DNA of 64,000 nt, from NCBI RefSeq assembly GCF_020524035.2, contig NZ_CP129013.1:682001-746000 (forward strand), in the 5' to 3' direction. This document shows positions 28,674 to 37,524 of this stretch, one piece after another (within the stretch, counting starts at the first letter, position 1; every line of letters starts with the position of its first letter). This DNA comes from Bacillus carboniphilus (lineage in GTDB: Bacteria; Bacillota; Bacilli; Bacillales; JAIVKR01). A model generated the notes under the pieces. It saw nothing but the letters and a program-made list of their open reading frames with translations, searched no databases and had not been told where the DNA came from. The position numbers were made by a program, and so were the translations under genes.

Positions 28674-29381
28674 TTACTTCCCTCCTAATGACAAGAAAGC
28701 TTCCTCAATGGAGGACACCTTTTCTTGTTGTTTAATCTGCTCAGGTGTTCCAACAGTAAGCAAGTGTCCATCACGAAGCATTGCAATTTTGGTGCATTTT
28801 TCAGCTTCATCCATGACATGGGTGGTGAGAAGAATACATGCACCATTTTTACGCAACTGATTTAGCTCTTCCCAAATCGTTTTTCTCATTAGGGGGTCTA
28901 TACCTACAGTTGGTTCATCTAAAATTAAAATGTTTGGCTCGTGAAGAAGTGAGATTGCCAAAGAGAGTCTCCGCTTCATACCTCCGGAATAAGCAGAAAC
29001 CTTTGTATAAATATCATTGAATAATCCGACTAGATCCATAACGATTGAAATTCTTTCTTTGGCATGTTTTCGTTTCATTCCATATAGAGATGCAAAGAAC
29101 ACGAGGTTCTCAAATGCAGTTAAATCTTCATAAAGGGCATCTGATTGAGACATGAAACCAACAGTCTTTGAAATTTTTAAATTAGGGACTGTTAACCCAT
29201 CAATTTTAATGGTTCCTTGATCTTGTTTTTCCATTCCCATTATGAGTTTGACTAGCGTTGTTTTTCCAGAACCAGAAGGACCGAGAAGACCAAAGATTTC
29301 TCCTTGATTGACGGAACAACTAATCTCTTTTAGGACGCTTTTTTTCCCAAATTGTTTAGAAACGTGATCAATATGAATCAT
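28674..29381 (-). CDS. ABC transporter ATP-binding protein
   Basis: This is a 235-residue ATPase with Walker A GPSGSGKTT, Q-loop GFMSQSD, signature YSGGMKRR, Walker B ILILDEPTVGIDP and H-loop TTHVMDE. The DEPTVGIDP wording is that of drug-exporter ATPases. ATG 29381 is preferred because GGAGGTG lies ten bases upstream; a further upstream frame to 29426 would run through the operator. It forms an exporter with the permease encoded downstream. Confidence 0.85.
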   Translation of the reverse strand: MIHIDHVSKQFGKKSVLKEISCSVNQGEIFGLLGPSGSGKTTLVKLIMGMEKQDQGTIKIDGLTVPNLKISKTVGFMSQSDALYEDLTAFENLVFFASLYGMKRKHAKERISIVMDLVGLFNDIYTKVSAYSGGMKRRLSLAISLLHEPNILILDEPTVGIDPLMRKTIWEELNQLRKNGACILLTTHVMDEAEKCTKIAMLRDGHLLTVGTPEQIKQQEKVSSIEEAFLSLGGK

Positions 29382-29410
29382 GATAGCAAAACACCTCCGG
29401 AATATAAAAA

Positions 29411-29426
29411 GTGAGTAATCACTCAT
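29411..29426. promoter_or_regulatory. TetR-type operator, proximal copy
   Basis: GTGAGTAATCACTCAT has TGAGT/ACTCA arms. It lies 30 bases upstream of the ATPase start, downstream of the probable promoter. It is identical over 16 bases to the copy at 29454. Confidence 0.7.
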
Positions 29427-29453
29427 TAATAGTTATAGTATATCATGGGTTTA

Positions 29454-29469
29454 GTGAGTAATCACTCAT
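29454..29469. promoter_or_regulatory. TetR-type operator, distal copy
   Basis: This second GTGAGTAATCACTCAT is centred 43 bp (about four helical turns) from the first. A -10-like TATACT on the minus strand lies between them, so bound TetR dimers would flank or cover the promoter. Confidence 0.7.
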
Positions 29470-29494
29470 TTTTGATCAAATTTTGATAAAAGTT

Positions 29495-29537
29495 AAAGCC
29501 AAGAGTGTTCATATATATGAACACTCTTGGCTTTTTA
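29495..29537 (+). terminator. Perfect terminator between divergent operons
   Basis: AAAGCCAAGAGTGTTCAT pairs perfectly with its complement around ATAT and ends in TTTTT on the plus strand. There is no recognised gene upstream of it on the plus strand, so it either insulates the two divergent operons or ends an unannotated antisense transcript. Confidence 0.75.
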
Positions 29538-29683
29538 ATTATATATTTTTAGCACGAAGATTGAGTTTCTAAGTATTCGTTGTGAAACCTTAACAAACAG
29601 CTTAAGTGAATCTTCCATTTTTAATAACCTTTCTGGTAAACTTAAGGGTAGTTTGCTATTTTAAAATAAAAAGGATTGAAAAT

Positions 29684-30772
29684 ATGGTTAAATTTTTTTT
29701 AAAACTCTCTTTTTTGTCATGTTTATTCATTAGCCCTTTTTTTATTTCTACTTTCAATCAAAGAGAATGGCTTTTTCTTCTCCTATTTATCATCTGCTTC
29801 AGTCTATGTTATTTCCTTTTACCCCTTTTTTCGAACAAGATACCATTGTTAACTTTACTTTTATCGATAGTGGCTTTGTATGCCATTTTTCTTGAGAAAA
29901 ATGAATACATATCAACCATGTTATTTATTTTTTTATTATTAGAATCTGTGTTTGAATTAAAAAGAAAACAATTTATGACTTTTTTATGGTTCGCAGGAAT
30001 ACAATGGGGTGCTGTGCTCTTACTCAATCCAACTCCTTTATCTTTCCTTTTATACGCGATCATGTTGATGTTTTCCTTTCACTGTAATGAAAGTGTCCAA
30101 CAATTAGAAGAAAAAGACGAATTATACAAAGGGTTGTTAGGAGAGTATCGATTATTAAAACGAAAGTCCTTTGCCAATGAACAGCTTGTTCGAATAGAAG
30201 AACGAGCAAAAGTGACAAGAGATATTCATGACACAGTTGGACATAAATTAACCGCATTACTGATGCAAATTCAAATGTTGATCTTACAGCAACCAACAAA
30301 AGAATTAATGAATCTTAAACAATTGGCCGAAGAATCTTTAGAGGAAACGAGAAATGCAGTAAGAACCTTATCAAACCAAGAAATAATTGGACTAGAGTCT
30401 GTTTTACAATTAATAAAAAAACTAGAATCTGAGAGTCATATTCAAGTTGACTTTAACATGGGAAGCGGTGTTTTATCTCAAAGATTTTCAAACGAGATTA
30501 ATGTTACGGTTTATCGAGTTATTCAAGAAGCGATTACGAATGCCTTAAGGCACGGTTTTACACAAAAAGTGGAAGTAAGCTTAAAGAAAACAGCAACGAA
30601 TGATTTATCTATAAAAGTAACTAATAAACTGCACAATCAGAAACCACTAGTCAAAGGCTTTGGCCTCACGAACATGGATAAGCGGGTGAAAGAATTAGGT
30701 GGACGGCTATATGTAAGCCAAGAAAATGAACAATTTTATTTAAATGCTATTATTCCAGTGGGGGGAGAATAA
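29684..30772 (+). CDS. lnrJ: Sensor histidine kinase, DesK/LnrJ type
   Basis: This is a 362-residue kinase with about five N-terminal membrane helices (residues 1-130), a HisKA_3 dimerisation domain with the phospho-acceptor in RDIHDTVGHKLTALLMQ, and an ATPase domain (NALRHG; KGFGLTNM). Architecture, gene order (kinase-regulator-ATPase-permease-permease) and lengths correspond to B. subtilis LnrJK-LMN (YfiJKLMN), which senses linear polyenes and induces their exporter. ATG 29684 has AAAGGA upstream. The name is assigned by context and similarity in kind. Confidence 0.72.
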   Translation: MVKFFLKLSFLSCLFISPFFISTFNQREWLFLLLFIICFSLCYFLLPLFSNKIPLLTLLLSIVALYAIFLEKNEYISTMLFIFLLLESVFELKRKQFMTFLWFAGIQWGAVLLLNPTPLSFLLYAIMLMFSFHCNESVQQLEEKDELYKGLLGEYRLLKRKSFANEQLVRIEERAKVTRDIHDTVGHKLTALLMQIQMLILQQPTKELMNLKQLAEESLEETRNAVRTLSNQEIIGLESVLQLIKKLESESHIQVDFNMGSGVLSQRFSNEINVTVYRVIQEAITNALRHGFTQKVEVSLKKTATNDLSIKVTNKLHNQKPLVKGFGLTNMDKRVKELGGRLYVSQENEQFYLNAIIPVGGE

Positions 30773-30776
30773 CGAA

Positions 30777-31414
30777 ATGAAAAAAATATTACTAGTTGAG
30801 GATCAACTTATTGTTAGAGAAGGATTAAAAATGATGATTGAACAAGACTCTTCCTTTCAAGTAGTTGCTGAAGCAGGCAATGGTTTAGAAGCAATTGAAA
30901 AAATGTCAGCGTACCATATAGATCTAATTATGATGGACATTCGAATGGAGAAAATGAATGGGATTGATGCGACAAAACAGATTAAACAGCAATGGCCCCA
31001 TGTCAAAATTCTTATTTTAACGACTTTTAATGATGATGAATATGCCATGCAACTCTTAAAGAAGGAGCAAACGGGTTTATGTTAAAGACTGCGAACCCCA
31101 CGCAGCTGCTAGAAGCGATGCATAGTTCCTTAAATGGGGGTCTCTCTTTAAATGATGAAGTAGCAGCAAAGGTGATGCCGAAATTGTTACAAACACAAAA
31201 CAGGATAACTTCTTCAAAAGTCGATGAGCTCACCGATCGAGAAAAATCCATTTGTAAATTAATAGGCGAAGGGAAAACAAATCGAGAAATCGCGGAAGAA
31301 CTTCATTTATCTGTGGGGACGGTAAAAAATTACTTGACTCATATTTTACATAAGCTTGAATTAAGGGATCGAACACAATTAGCTATTTTTGCGATAAAGA
31401 ATGACTTAATTTAA
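30777..31414 (+). pseudogene. lnrK: NarL/LuxR-type response regulator, frameshifted
   Basis: This partner of the kinase has receiver domain ILLVEDQLIVREGLK with phospho-acceptor Asp in DLIMMDIRMEKMNG and switch residues ILTTF, then LuxR HTH ELTDREKSICKLIGEGKTN through GTVKNYLTHIL. The frame breaks at AAA 31058-31060. Adding one A gives LLKEGANGFMLKTANPTQLL, the normal linker, and joins both parts into about 212 residues. The kinase and transporter are otherwise intact and the site is a short A-run, so a sequencing deletion is likely. Confidence 0.85.
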
Positions 31415-31428
31415 CACATAGTTTGGAA

Positions 31429-31444
31429 TATGACTTAAGTCATA
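31429..31444. promoter_or_regulatory. Palindrome upstream of the lnrL-like gene
   Basis: TATGACTTAAGTCATA is a perfect 16-bp palindrome in the 123-base gap between the regulator and transporter genes. The position, about 60 bases before a weak -10-like TAATAT, suits activation by the LnrK-like regulator. Confidence 0.55.
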
Positions 31445-31537
31445 CGAATCTTCTTCACTTAATGACTCGAGGTACTACTCGCTAAAAAAGGAAAAGATTA
31501 ATATAAAGATAGTTACTTGATAAGGAGGTTTATAGAC

Positions 31538-32473
31538 ATGATTATTGAAGCGGTTGAATTAACGAAAGCTTATAAACAAAAAAACGTAGTAGACAAAGTG
31601 AATATGGTTCTTGAGAAAGGAGAGACAGTGGGCCTATTAGGTCCGAATGGAGCAGGGAAGTCAACAACCATTTCCATGATTTCAACTTTAATTCATCCTA
31701 CTGATGGAGATGTGAGATTGAATAATGAAAGCGTTATTGAACACCCACAAATATTAAGAAAAAAATTAGGGATCGTTCCTCAAGAAATCGCCTTGTATAA
31801 TGAATTGAACGCGAGGGAGAATCTGCTATTCTTTGGAAGAATTCAAGGGTTATCTGGGAAATCTCTTCAAGAAAAAATTGATGAAGTATTAACGTTAATA
31901 GGCTTAGACAATCGTCAAAAAGATGTGGTTGAAAAATACTCAGGTGGAATGAAAAGACGTCTAAATATCGGGGTAGCGCTCCTTCATGATCCGGAATTAC
32001 TGATCATGGATGAACCTACAGTTGGGATTGACCCGCAATCTAGAAACTATATTTTAGAAACAGTCAAACGTCTAAATAGTGAAAAGGGAATTACGGTCTT
32101 ATATACAAGTCATTACATGGAAGAAGTTGAGTATCTTTGTGACAGAATTTATATTATGGATCAAGGGAAAATCATTGCTTCTGGAACAAAGGAAGAGTTA
32201 AAAACGATTATTTCAAATGAGCAAACGATTGAATTGCAAGTTTTAACGGTTAAATCAGAGTTTATTGAACGTTTACAGTCTCTTGAAGCCATTAAAGAAG
32301 TAAAGGTTAAAGAACATAAACTATCTTTGCTAGTTCCAATCGAAGAACATATTTTTGCAGAAATTTTTGAAATAGCGAAAGAAGAGGAGATTATCATATC
32401 CTCTGTTCAATTAAATTCTCCAACTCTTGAAGATGTATTTCTACATTTAACAGGGCGGAAGCTACGAGATTAA
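31538..32473 (+). CDS. lnrL: ABC transporter ATP-binding protein, LnrL type
   Basis: This is a 311-residue ATPase: Walker A GPNGAGKST, Q-loop VPQEIAL, signature KYSGGMKRR, Walker B LLIMDEPTVGIDP, H-loop YTSHYMEE, then an 80-residue C-terminal extension typical of drug-exporter ATPases. AAGGAGG precedes ATG 31538; the in-frame upstream start at 31517 has no site. With the two permeases that follow, it would extrude amphipathic antibiotics such as linear polyenes if the Lnr assignment holds. Confidence 0.78.
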   Translation: MIIEAVELTKAYKQKNVVDKVNMVLEKGETVGLLGPNGAGKSTTISMISTLIHPTDGDVRLNNESVIEHPQILRKKLGIVPQEIALYNELNARENLLFFGRIQGLSGKSLQEKIDEVLTLIGLDNRQKDVVEKYSGGMKRRLNIGVALLHDPELLIMDEPTVGIDPQSRNYILETVKRLNSEKGITVLYTSHYMEEVEYLCDRIYIMDQGKIIASGTKEELKTIISNEQTIELQVLTVKSEFIERLQSLEAIKEVKVKEHKLSLLVPIEEHIFAEIFEIAKEEEIIISSVQLNSPTLEDVFLHLTGRKLRD

Positions 32474-32488
32474 CTGGAGGTGATTATG

Positions 32489-33745
32489 ATGCTTGCCCAA
32501 CTTATTAAGAAACAACTTTTACTTGTTATCAGAAATCGTTCAGAGTTCATTATCTTATTAGCGATGCCTTTCGTACTGATCTTTATTTTAGGATCAGCTT
32601 TAGGAGGGCTTCAAGATAATGATTCATCAGAGTTAACAATAGACATAGCCATAGCGGATCACTCAAAAGAAGTGGATGCCGAAGAGTTGACATCATTTTT
32701 GATGAAAGAAGGAGGGATGACGCAAGAAGAAGCTGACCAGGTTTTGAGTGTACTTTTGGAAAAAAATCCGATCGCTGTTTTTCAAAACATGATTTCAGAA
32801 GATCAACAATTAAATAAAATGATCAATGTAGATCAAATAGACTCAGAAGAGGTTAATGAGGTGAAAGCAGATGACGAGTATTCAGCCATCATTGAAATCC
32901 CAGAAGACTTCACCATTTTGTTTGTGAAAAATCAACTACTACAAACGGCAGAACTTCCGCAACTAAGCATTTTATTAAATGAAGGACAATCACTTTATTC
33001 CTCAATTATTAATGATATTTTGGAACAATTTCAAACTGAATACTCTTATTACTTAAATCTGCAAGCAGAAGGGATATCTTTCCAAGAAGTAGAAATGGCT
33101 TCTCCAACCATTGAATCCCTGTCCACTTCAGGCTCAATTGATTCGAAAAGCTACTACACGGTTGGGATGAGCGTCATGTTTGTACTTTATATTGCATCCT
33201 CAATGGGAGCTTATGCTTTCATGGAAAAGGACATTCATATTTATGATCGGATCATGTTATCGGGGGTTTCAAAATGGTTGTATTTTATAAGTATTTTTAT
33301 ATCGTCTATGATTTTATCCTTTGTTCAACTTTCACTTCTTTACGGAGTAACTGCCCTATTATATGATATTTCATGGCCGAATTTTACTTCGTATTTTCTA
33401 ATTACTCTTTCTCTTTGCTTTGCGGTAGGAGGCGTATCAACTTTATTAAGTGCAATTAACTACTCCTTGAATTCAGTAGCCGTATCCAATTTGTTTAGCT
33501 CAACCATTGCAACTGTTTTCGCTTTTTTAGGAGGAAGTTTTTATCCTACAAGTCAAATGCCAGATGTCATTGGCTTTTTAGGGAATTTGACGCCCAATGG
33601 AGCGGCTATGACGGCCTACTTAAAAGCGTTACAAGGATTTGAAATGAGCTCTTATGCAAATCAGTTATATGTTCTTCTAGGAACAGGGGTATTGTTATTA
33701 GTTGCGACGGTCATGATTGTTCCGGAGAGGAGGAGGCAAGGATGA
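32489..33745 (+). CDS. lnrM: ABC-2 transporter permease, LnrM type
   Basis: This is a 418-residue permease with one N-terminal helix (FIILLAMPFVLIFILGSALG), a large acidic extracytoplasmic domain (about 30-210) and five C-terminal helices containing MEKDIHIYDRIMLSGVSKW. It has the fold of ABC-2 permeases with long external loops. Two ATGs (32486, 32489) follow GGAGG; the second has better spacing. The stop codon overlaps the next start (ATGA), so translation is coupled. Confidence 0.78.
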   Translation: MLAQLIKKQLLLVIRNRSEFIILLAMPFVLIFILGSALGGLQDNDSSELTIDIAIADHSKEVDAEELTSFLMKEGGMTQEEADQVLSVLLEKNPIAVFQNMISEDQQLNKMINVDQIDSEEVNEVKADDEYSAIIEIPEDFTILFVKNQLLQTAELPQLSILLNEGQSLYSSIINDILEQFQTEYSYYLNLQAEGISFQEVEMASPTIESLSTSGSIDSKSYYTVGMSVMFVLYIASSMGAYAFMEKDIHIYDRIMLSGVSKWLYFISIFISSMILSFVQLSLLYGVTALLYDISWPNFTSYFLITLSLCFAVGGVSTLLSAINYSLNSVAVSNLFSSTIATVFAFLGGSFYPTSQMPDVIGFLGNLTPNGAAMTAYLKALQGFEMSSYANQLYVLLGTGVLLLVATVMIVPERRRQG

Positions 33746-34843
33746 ATGGGATACTAAGAGCTAAACTAGCCATTTTATATCGAAAACCCATTAAGCTTTA
33801 TATTGTTGACGGCTGTAAGTATCGCGTTTGCTTTTTTAATGGGGGGAGGAAGTCAACAGCTCATTCCTTTACCAGTAGTTTCTGAACTACCGCAAGAAGA
33901 GACGAATCATATCATTGAACAATTAAATAAAGAAGATGTGTTTATGATTGAGCTAGTTGAAGAAAAAGAGCTGAAAGAAATGTTAGAAAACAATCAAGCT
34001 CAGCAGGGAGTCATACTCAAAGAAAAAGAATACACGATACAACAAATAGTAGAAACAGATAAGCAACCAATCATTATTCAATACTTAAACCATATATACT
34101 TAGAAATGGAGCAGATCGAGCAGCTCACCGAAACAATGCCAGAGAAGGATGAAGATAGTATTCAGGTGCTTTATGATCAATTAACATCACAGGAAAGCTT
34201 TGATATTGAGAAAACAAGCTTTCAAGGCGAAGATGGTATTATTTATGATGCTAACCTTCAAGCCATTTTTGGCTTCTCCTTATTCTTTGTTATGTATACC
34301 ATTTCTTATAGCGTGGTAGATATATTAAGAGAAAAAGAACTTGGAATTTGGGATCGTTTAATTTTATCAAAAACGTCTAAATGGAAGATTTACGTTTCAA
34401 CGTTTTTGTATAGTTTCTTTGTTGGCTATCTTCAAGTATTAATAATATTTAGTGTCTTTCAATATGTATTGGATATCGATTTTTACGGTACATTTTACTC
34501 TACCTTGTTGCTCATTATACCGTATTTATTATCCATTATTGCTCTATCCATGTTGATTAGTGGTCTTGTTAAAAATATGAGGCAATTCAACGTTGTGATT
34601 CCGTTAGTATCCGTTAGTATGGCAATGATAAGTGGGGCATATTGGCCGATTGAAATTGTTGAAAATAAGGCTTTGTTATTTGTTGCCGATTTATTGCCAT
34701 TAACCTATGGGATGGAAATGTTAAAGGGTGCAACTCTTTATCAATATGGATGGATGGATTTACTGGAGCCTACCACTATATTAATTTTAATGACGGTTGT
34801 GATGATGGGAATTGGGATTAATTTAGTAGAGAAAAGGCATTAG
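33742..34843 (+). pseudogene. lnrN: ABC-2 transporter permease, LnrN type, frameshifted
   Basis: The second permease begins at the ATGA overlap with MNGILRAKLAILYRKP. The reading frame is then lost at CCC 33787-33789; adding one C gives KPPLSFILLTAVSIAFAFLM, a proper first helix, and continues to 34843 for about 366 residues. The remainder shows an external domain and five helices with LREKELGIWDRLILSKTSKW, parallel to LnrM. A homopolymer deletion is the likely cause. Confidence 0.8.
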
Positions 34844-34983
34844 TTTTCAATAGCCATTAACTGCTTTTTGTTATTCTGAACGTTTAGTAAATAGGTGATA
34901 TTTTTCTTGGAGAATTGAATAACATCCGCTTGTACACCTTGTTTTTTTAGGTTTTCAACGATGCTTTTTAAAGAAGGAGTCAT
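34840..34983 (-). CDS. Hypothetical 47-residue protein under a TetR-type operator
   Basis: This small ORF starts ATG 34983, preceded by AAAGGCAG, and encodes a soluble basic peptide: MTPSLKSIVENLKKQG, then VQADVIQFSKKN and ITYLLNVQNNKKQ. I do not recognise it. Its promoter (TTGCTT-17-TACAAT, complement of 35037-35065) and a palindromic operator at the predicted transcription start support it as a real, regulated gene. It overlaps the stop codon of the convergent permease gene. Confidence 0.6.
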   Translation of the reverse strand: MTPSLKSIVENLKKQGVQADVIQFSKKNITYLLNVQNNKKQLMAIEN

Positions 34984-35015
34984 AAGTCACACTGCCTTTC
35001 TGAATAGATGAATTG

Positions 35016-35029
35016 ACTGACTAGTCAGT
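35016..35029. promoter_or_regulatory. TetR-type operator at the small-gene promoter
   Basis: ACTGACTAGTCAGT is a perfect 14-bp palindrome of a form common for TetR repressors in Bacillaceae. It lies just downstream of the minus-strand -10 (TACAAT, complement of 35037-35042), over the predicted +1. No TetR gene is adjacent. Confidence 0.65.
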
Positions 35030-35036
35030 TAGAATA

Positions 35037-35065
35037 ATTGTATACCTTGAAATGGTAAAAAGCAA
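35037..35065 (-). promoter_or_regulatory. Promoter of the 47-residue gene
   Basis: On the minus strand TTGCTT, a 17-base spacer and TACAAT match SigA promoters with two mismatches in the -35 and one in the -10. Confidence 0.5.
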
Positions 35066-35120
35066 TAGAAGAGACTTGATTATTTCTTCAAATCGCTTCT
35101 GAATGTGTCGGTTTAATGGC

Positions 35121-35156
35121 AAAGGAAAAGCGACCCAATTGAGTCGCTTTTCCTTA
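35121..35156 (-). terminator. Terminator of the rpoY-rnjA operon
   Basis: AAGGAAAAGCGAC and GTCGCTTTTCCTT form a perfect 13-bp stem with an 8-base loop just after the rnjA stop. T-rich flanks on both sides make it usable in both directions. Confidence 0.75.
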
Positions 35157-35160
35157 TTGC

Positions 35161-36830
35161 TTATATTTCCATTATAATTGGCAAGATCATTGGACGTCTT
35201 TTCGTTTTTTCATACAAGAATGGTGCTAACGTGTCGGTAATTTCGTTTTTAATTTCTGACCATTGAGACGTTCGTCTTTCCATCACTTTGTTTAAATGTT
35301 TCGTAATCAGGTCCTGTGCATCGTTAATTAAGTCTCCCGACTCTCTCATGTAAACGAAGCCTCTTGAGATAATGTCAGGTCCTGAGGCAATATGAAACTC
35401 CTTCATATTAATGCTTACCACTACTACAACGAGCCCTTCTTCAGATAAAATTCTTCTGTCTCTTAAAACAATATTTCCGATATCTCCAATTCCACTTCCA
35501 TCAATATAGACTGAACCCGATGGAATTTTTCCGGCAACTGAAGCATTATTTTGACCTATGGCTAGAACTTCACCGTTATCCATAATAAAACAGTTTTCAT
35601 CTCGTACACCACAATCTACGGCTAATTTGGCATGCATTTTTTGCATACGATATTCACCGTGAATAGGCATGAAATATTTAGGTTTAATTAGCCTAAGCAT
35701 TAATTTTTGTTCCTCTTGACCCCCGTGACCAGAAGTATGAATATCGTTCAATGATCCATGAATTACCTCAGCCCCTGCTCTAAAAAGCTGGTTAATTGTC
35801 CGGCTGACACTAATCGTGTTTCCTGGAATCGGAGAAGAAGAAAAGACAACCGTATCGCCAGGGATAATTTGAATCTGCCTATGTGTACCATTGGCAATCC
35901 TTGATAAGGCGGCCATAGGTTCTCCTTGACTACCGGTACAAAGGATGGTTACTTTGTGAGAGCTGGTAGACGGTTGATATCATTTGCTTCTATGAAGGTA
36001 TCTTTAGGGCAACGAATGTAACCTAAATTATGTCCAATTTCAATGGAAGCTTCCATACTTCTACCAAAAACAGCAACTTTTCTACCGTGCTCGACAGCAG
36101 CCTCAACTACTTGTTGAAGCCTGTGGATGTTTGAAGCAAACGTAGCAAAAATAATCCTTCCGTTGTGTTTACGGAATATTTCTTGAATGCTTTCGCCAAC
36201 TCTTCGTTCAGACATCGTAAATTCAGGGATTTCACTGTTTGTACTATCCGATAATAAGCATAGTACTCCTTCTTTACCGATCTCAGCCATTTTCGTTAAA
36301 TTTGCTGGTTCGCCGACTGGCGTGAAATCAAATTTAAAGTCTCCTGTGTGAACAATGTTTCCAGGAGGAGTTTTCACCACAATGCCATATGAATCTGGAA
36401 TGCTATGAGTTGTTCTGAAAAAAGTAACAGCGGTCTTTCTAAATTTAATAACATCATCTTCAGAAATGACATTTAATTTTGCTCTTCTCAATAAGCCATG
36501 TTCATCTAGTTTGTTACGAATTAAGCCAATGGCTAATTTCCCACCATAAATAGGAATATTTATTTCTCGTAGCAAGTAAGGTATTCCACCGATATGATCT
36601 TCATGTCCGTGCGTAATAAAAAGACCTTTAATTTTATCTTGATTATTAATTAAATAGGAATAATCAGGAATAACATAATCGATTCCTAATAATTCATCTT
36701 CTGGAAATTTAATTCCGGCATCGATTAAAATAATTTCATCTTGAAATTGAACACCGTACGTGTTTTTTCCGATTTCTCCTAGTCCTCCTAGGGCAAATGT
36801 TGCTACTTGATCGTTCTTAACAAATTTCAT
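35161..36830 (-). pseudogene. rnjA: Ribonuclease J1, frameshifted
   Basis: RNase J1 is the metallo-beta-lactamase/beta-CASP endo- and 5'-exoribonuclease central to RNA decay in Bacillus. The metal motif is [10 protein letters not shown] (near residue 73), with beta-lactamase and beta-CASP motifs [22 protein letters not shown] and the C-terminal part [16 protein letters not shown]. The frame is lost near 35964: the upstream part ends after [11 protein letters not shown], while inserting one base gives [20 protein letters not shown] and about 556 residues, the B. subtilis length (555). The start ATG 36830 overlaps the rpoY stop. A true frameshift in this core gene is unlikely. Confidence 0.9.
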
Positions 36831-36834
36831 TCCA

Positions 36835-37044
36835 TCAAATCTCCAATACTTTAAAGTTTTCATTATTTTTTTCGTAATCTAAATAGTTCCCGGTTACACG
36901 TTCAATGTGTTCAATATTATAATTTTTATCTTTTAATTTGATTCTTACCTCACGGTCAGACTCCGCTTCAACATAAATCGTGTTTGTTCTTTCACGTACA
37001 GGTACTTCCTTTGCAGGGTATTGATAGTAAACTTTAAAAATCAT
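36835..37044 (-). CDS. rpoY: RNA polymerase epsilon subunit
   Basis: This 69-residue protein ([18 protein letters not shown] ... [16 protein letters not shown] ... IEHI) is the small epsilon subunit of Firmicutes RNA polymerase (YkzG). Length equals the B. subtilis protein. AAGGAG lies ten bases before ATG 37044. The stop lies inside the rnjA start region (overlap 36830-36835), the same coupled pair as in B. subtilis. Confidence 0.92.
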   Translation of the reverse strand: MIFKVYYQYPAKEVPVRERTNTIYVEAESDREVRIKLKDKNYNIEHIERVTGNYLDYEKNNENFKVLEI

Positions 37045-37087
37045 TTCCAATTCTCTCCTTAGCTACCGTATGTTACTCGCTTTAACT

Positions 37088-37093
37088 ATTATA
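37088..37093 (-). promoter_or_regulatory. -10 element upstream of rpoY
   Basis: TATAAT on the minus strand lies about 45 bases before the rpoY start. A convincing -35 hexamer at 17-base spacing is not seen. Confidence 0.4.
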
Positions 37094-37200
37094 TTAGAAA
37101 TGTGCAATAAAGAAAAGGATGACATGACAAAACTTGAGAAACCATGAAAAAATCTCGTGTTAATGGTGATAAACACTTAAAAAATTAACTATTGAAAGGG

Positions 37201-37221
37201 ATCCCCCAATTATTGGGGGAT
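37201..37221. repeat. Perfect 10-bp-arm palindrome
   Basis: The arms ATCCCCCAAT and ATTGGGGGAT surround a single T. This lies in the roughly 480-base gap between divergent rpoY and ykrA. No T-run follows, so it is not an ordinary terminator. The rest of the gap shows no gene. Confidence 0.55.
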
Positions 37222-37524
37222 ATAAGGTGAACAACTATTTAAGCAATTGTTTTACGATTCAAAATATTTTTCCACTGCTTTCTTATTCTTTTACGTAATT
37301 TCTTTAGCACGTTTAATCACCTCAATTATAAGAGTTCGTCCTATTGATTTTGATTATATTCCTTATTTCTAGTATATGCGAATATGCCAATGGATTTCAT
37401 GGGGAATAATGGAATGAGCATTTTACTTTGTCAACTATTCATTCTCTTTATTGTTATGCTATCATGAATGGGTATTAGTTTGAGTTGTCCGTACAAATGA
37501 CAATTAAATGATAGGAGAATGTTT

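Noticed and set aside
31058-31060. Programmed ribosomal frameshifting in the response regulator and other split genes
   Set aside because: There is no slippery heptamer with a downstream pseudoknot or internal Shine-Dalgarno pattern. The indels go in both directions and occur in ten unrelated genes, which fits sequence error.
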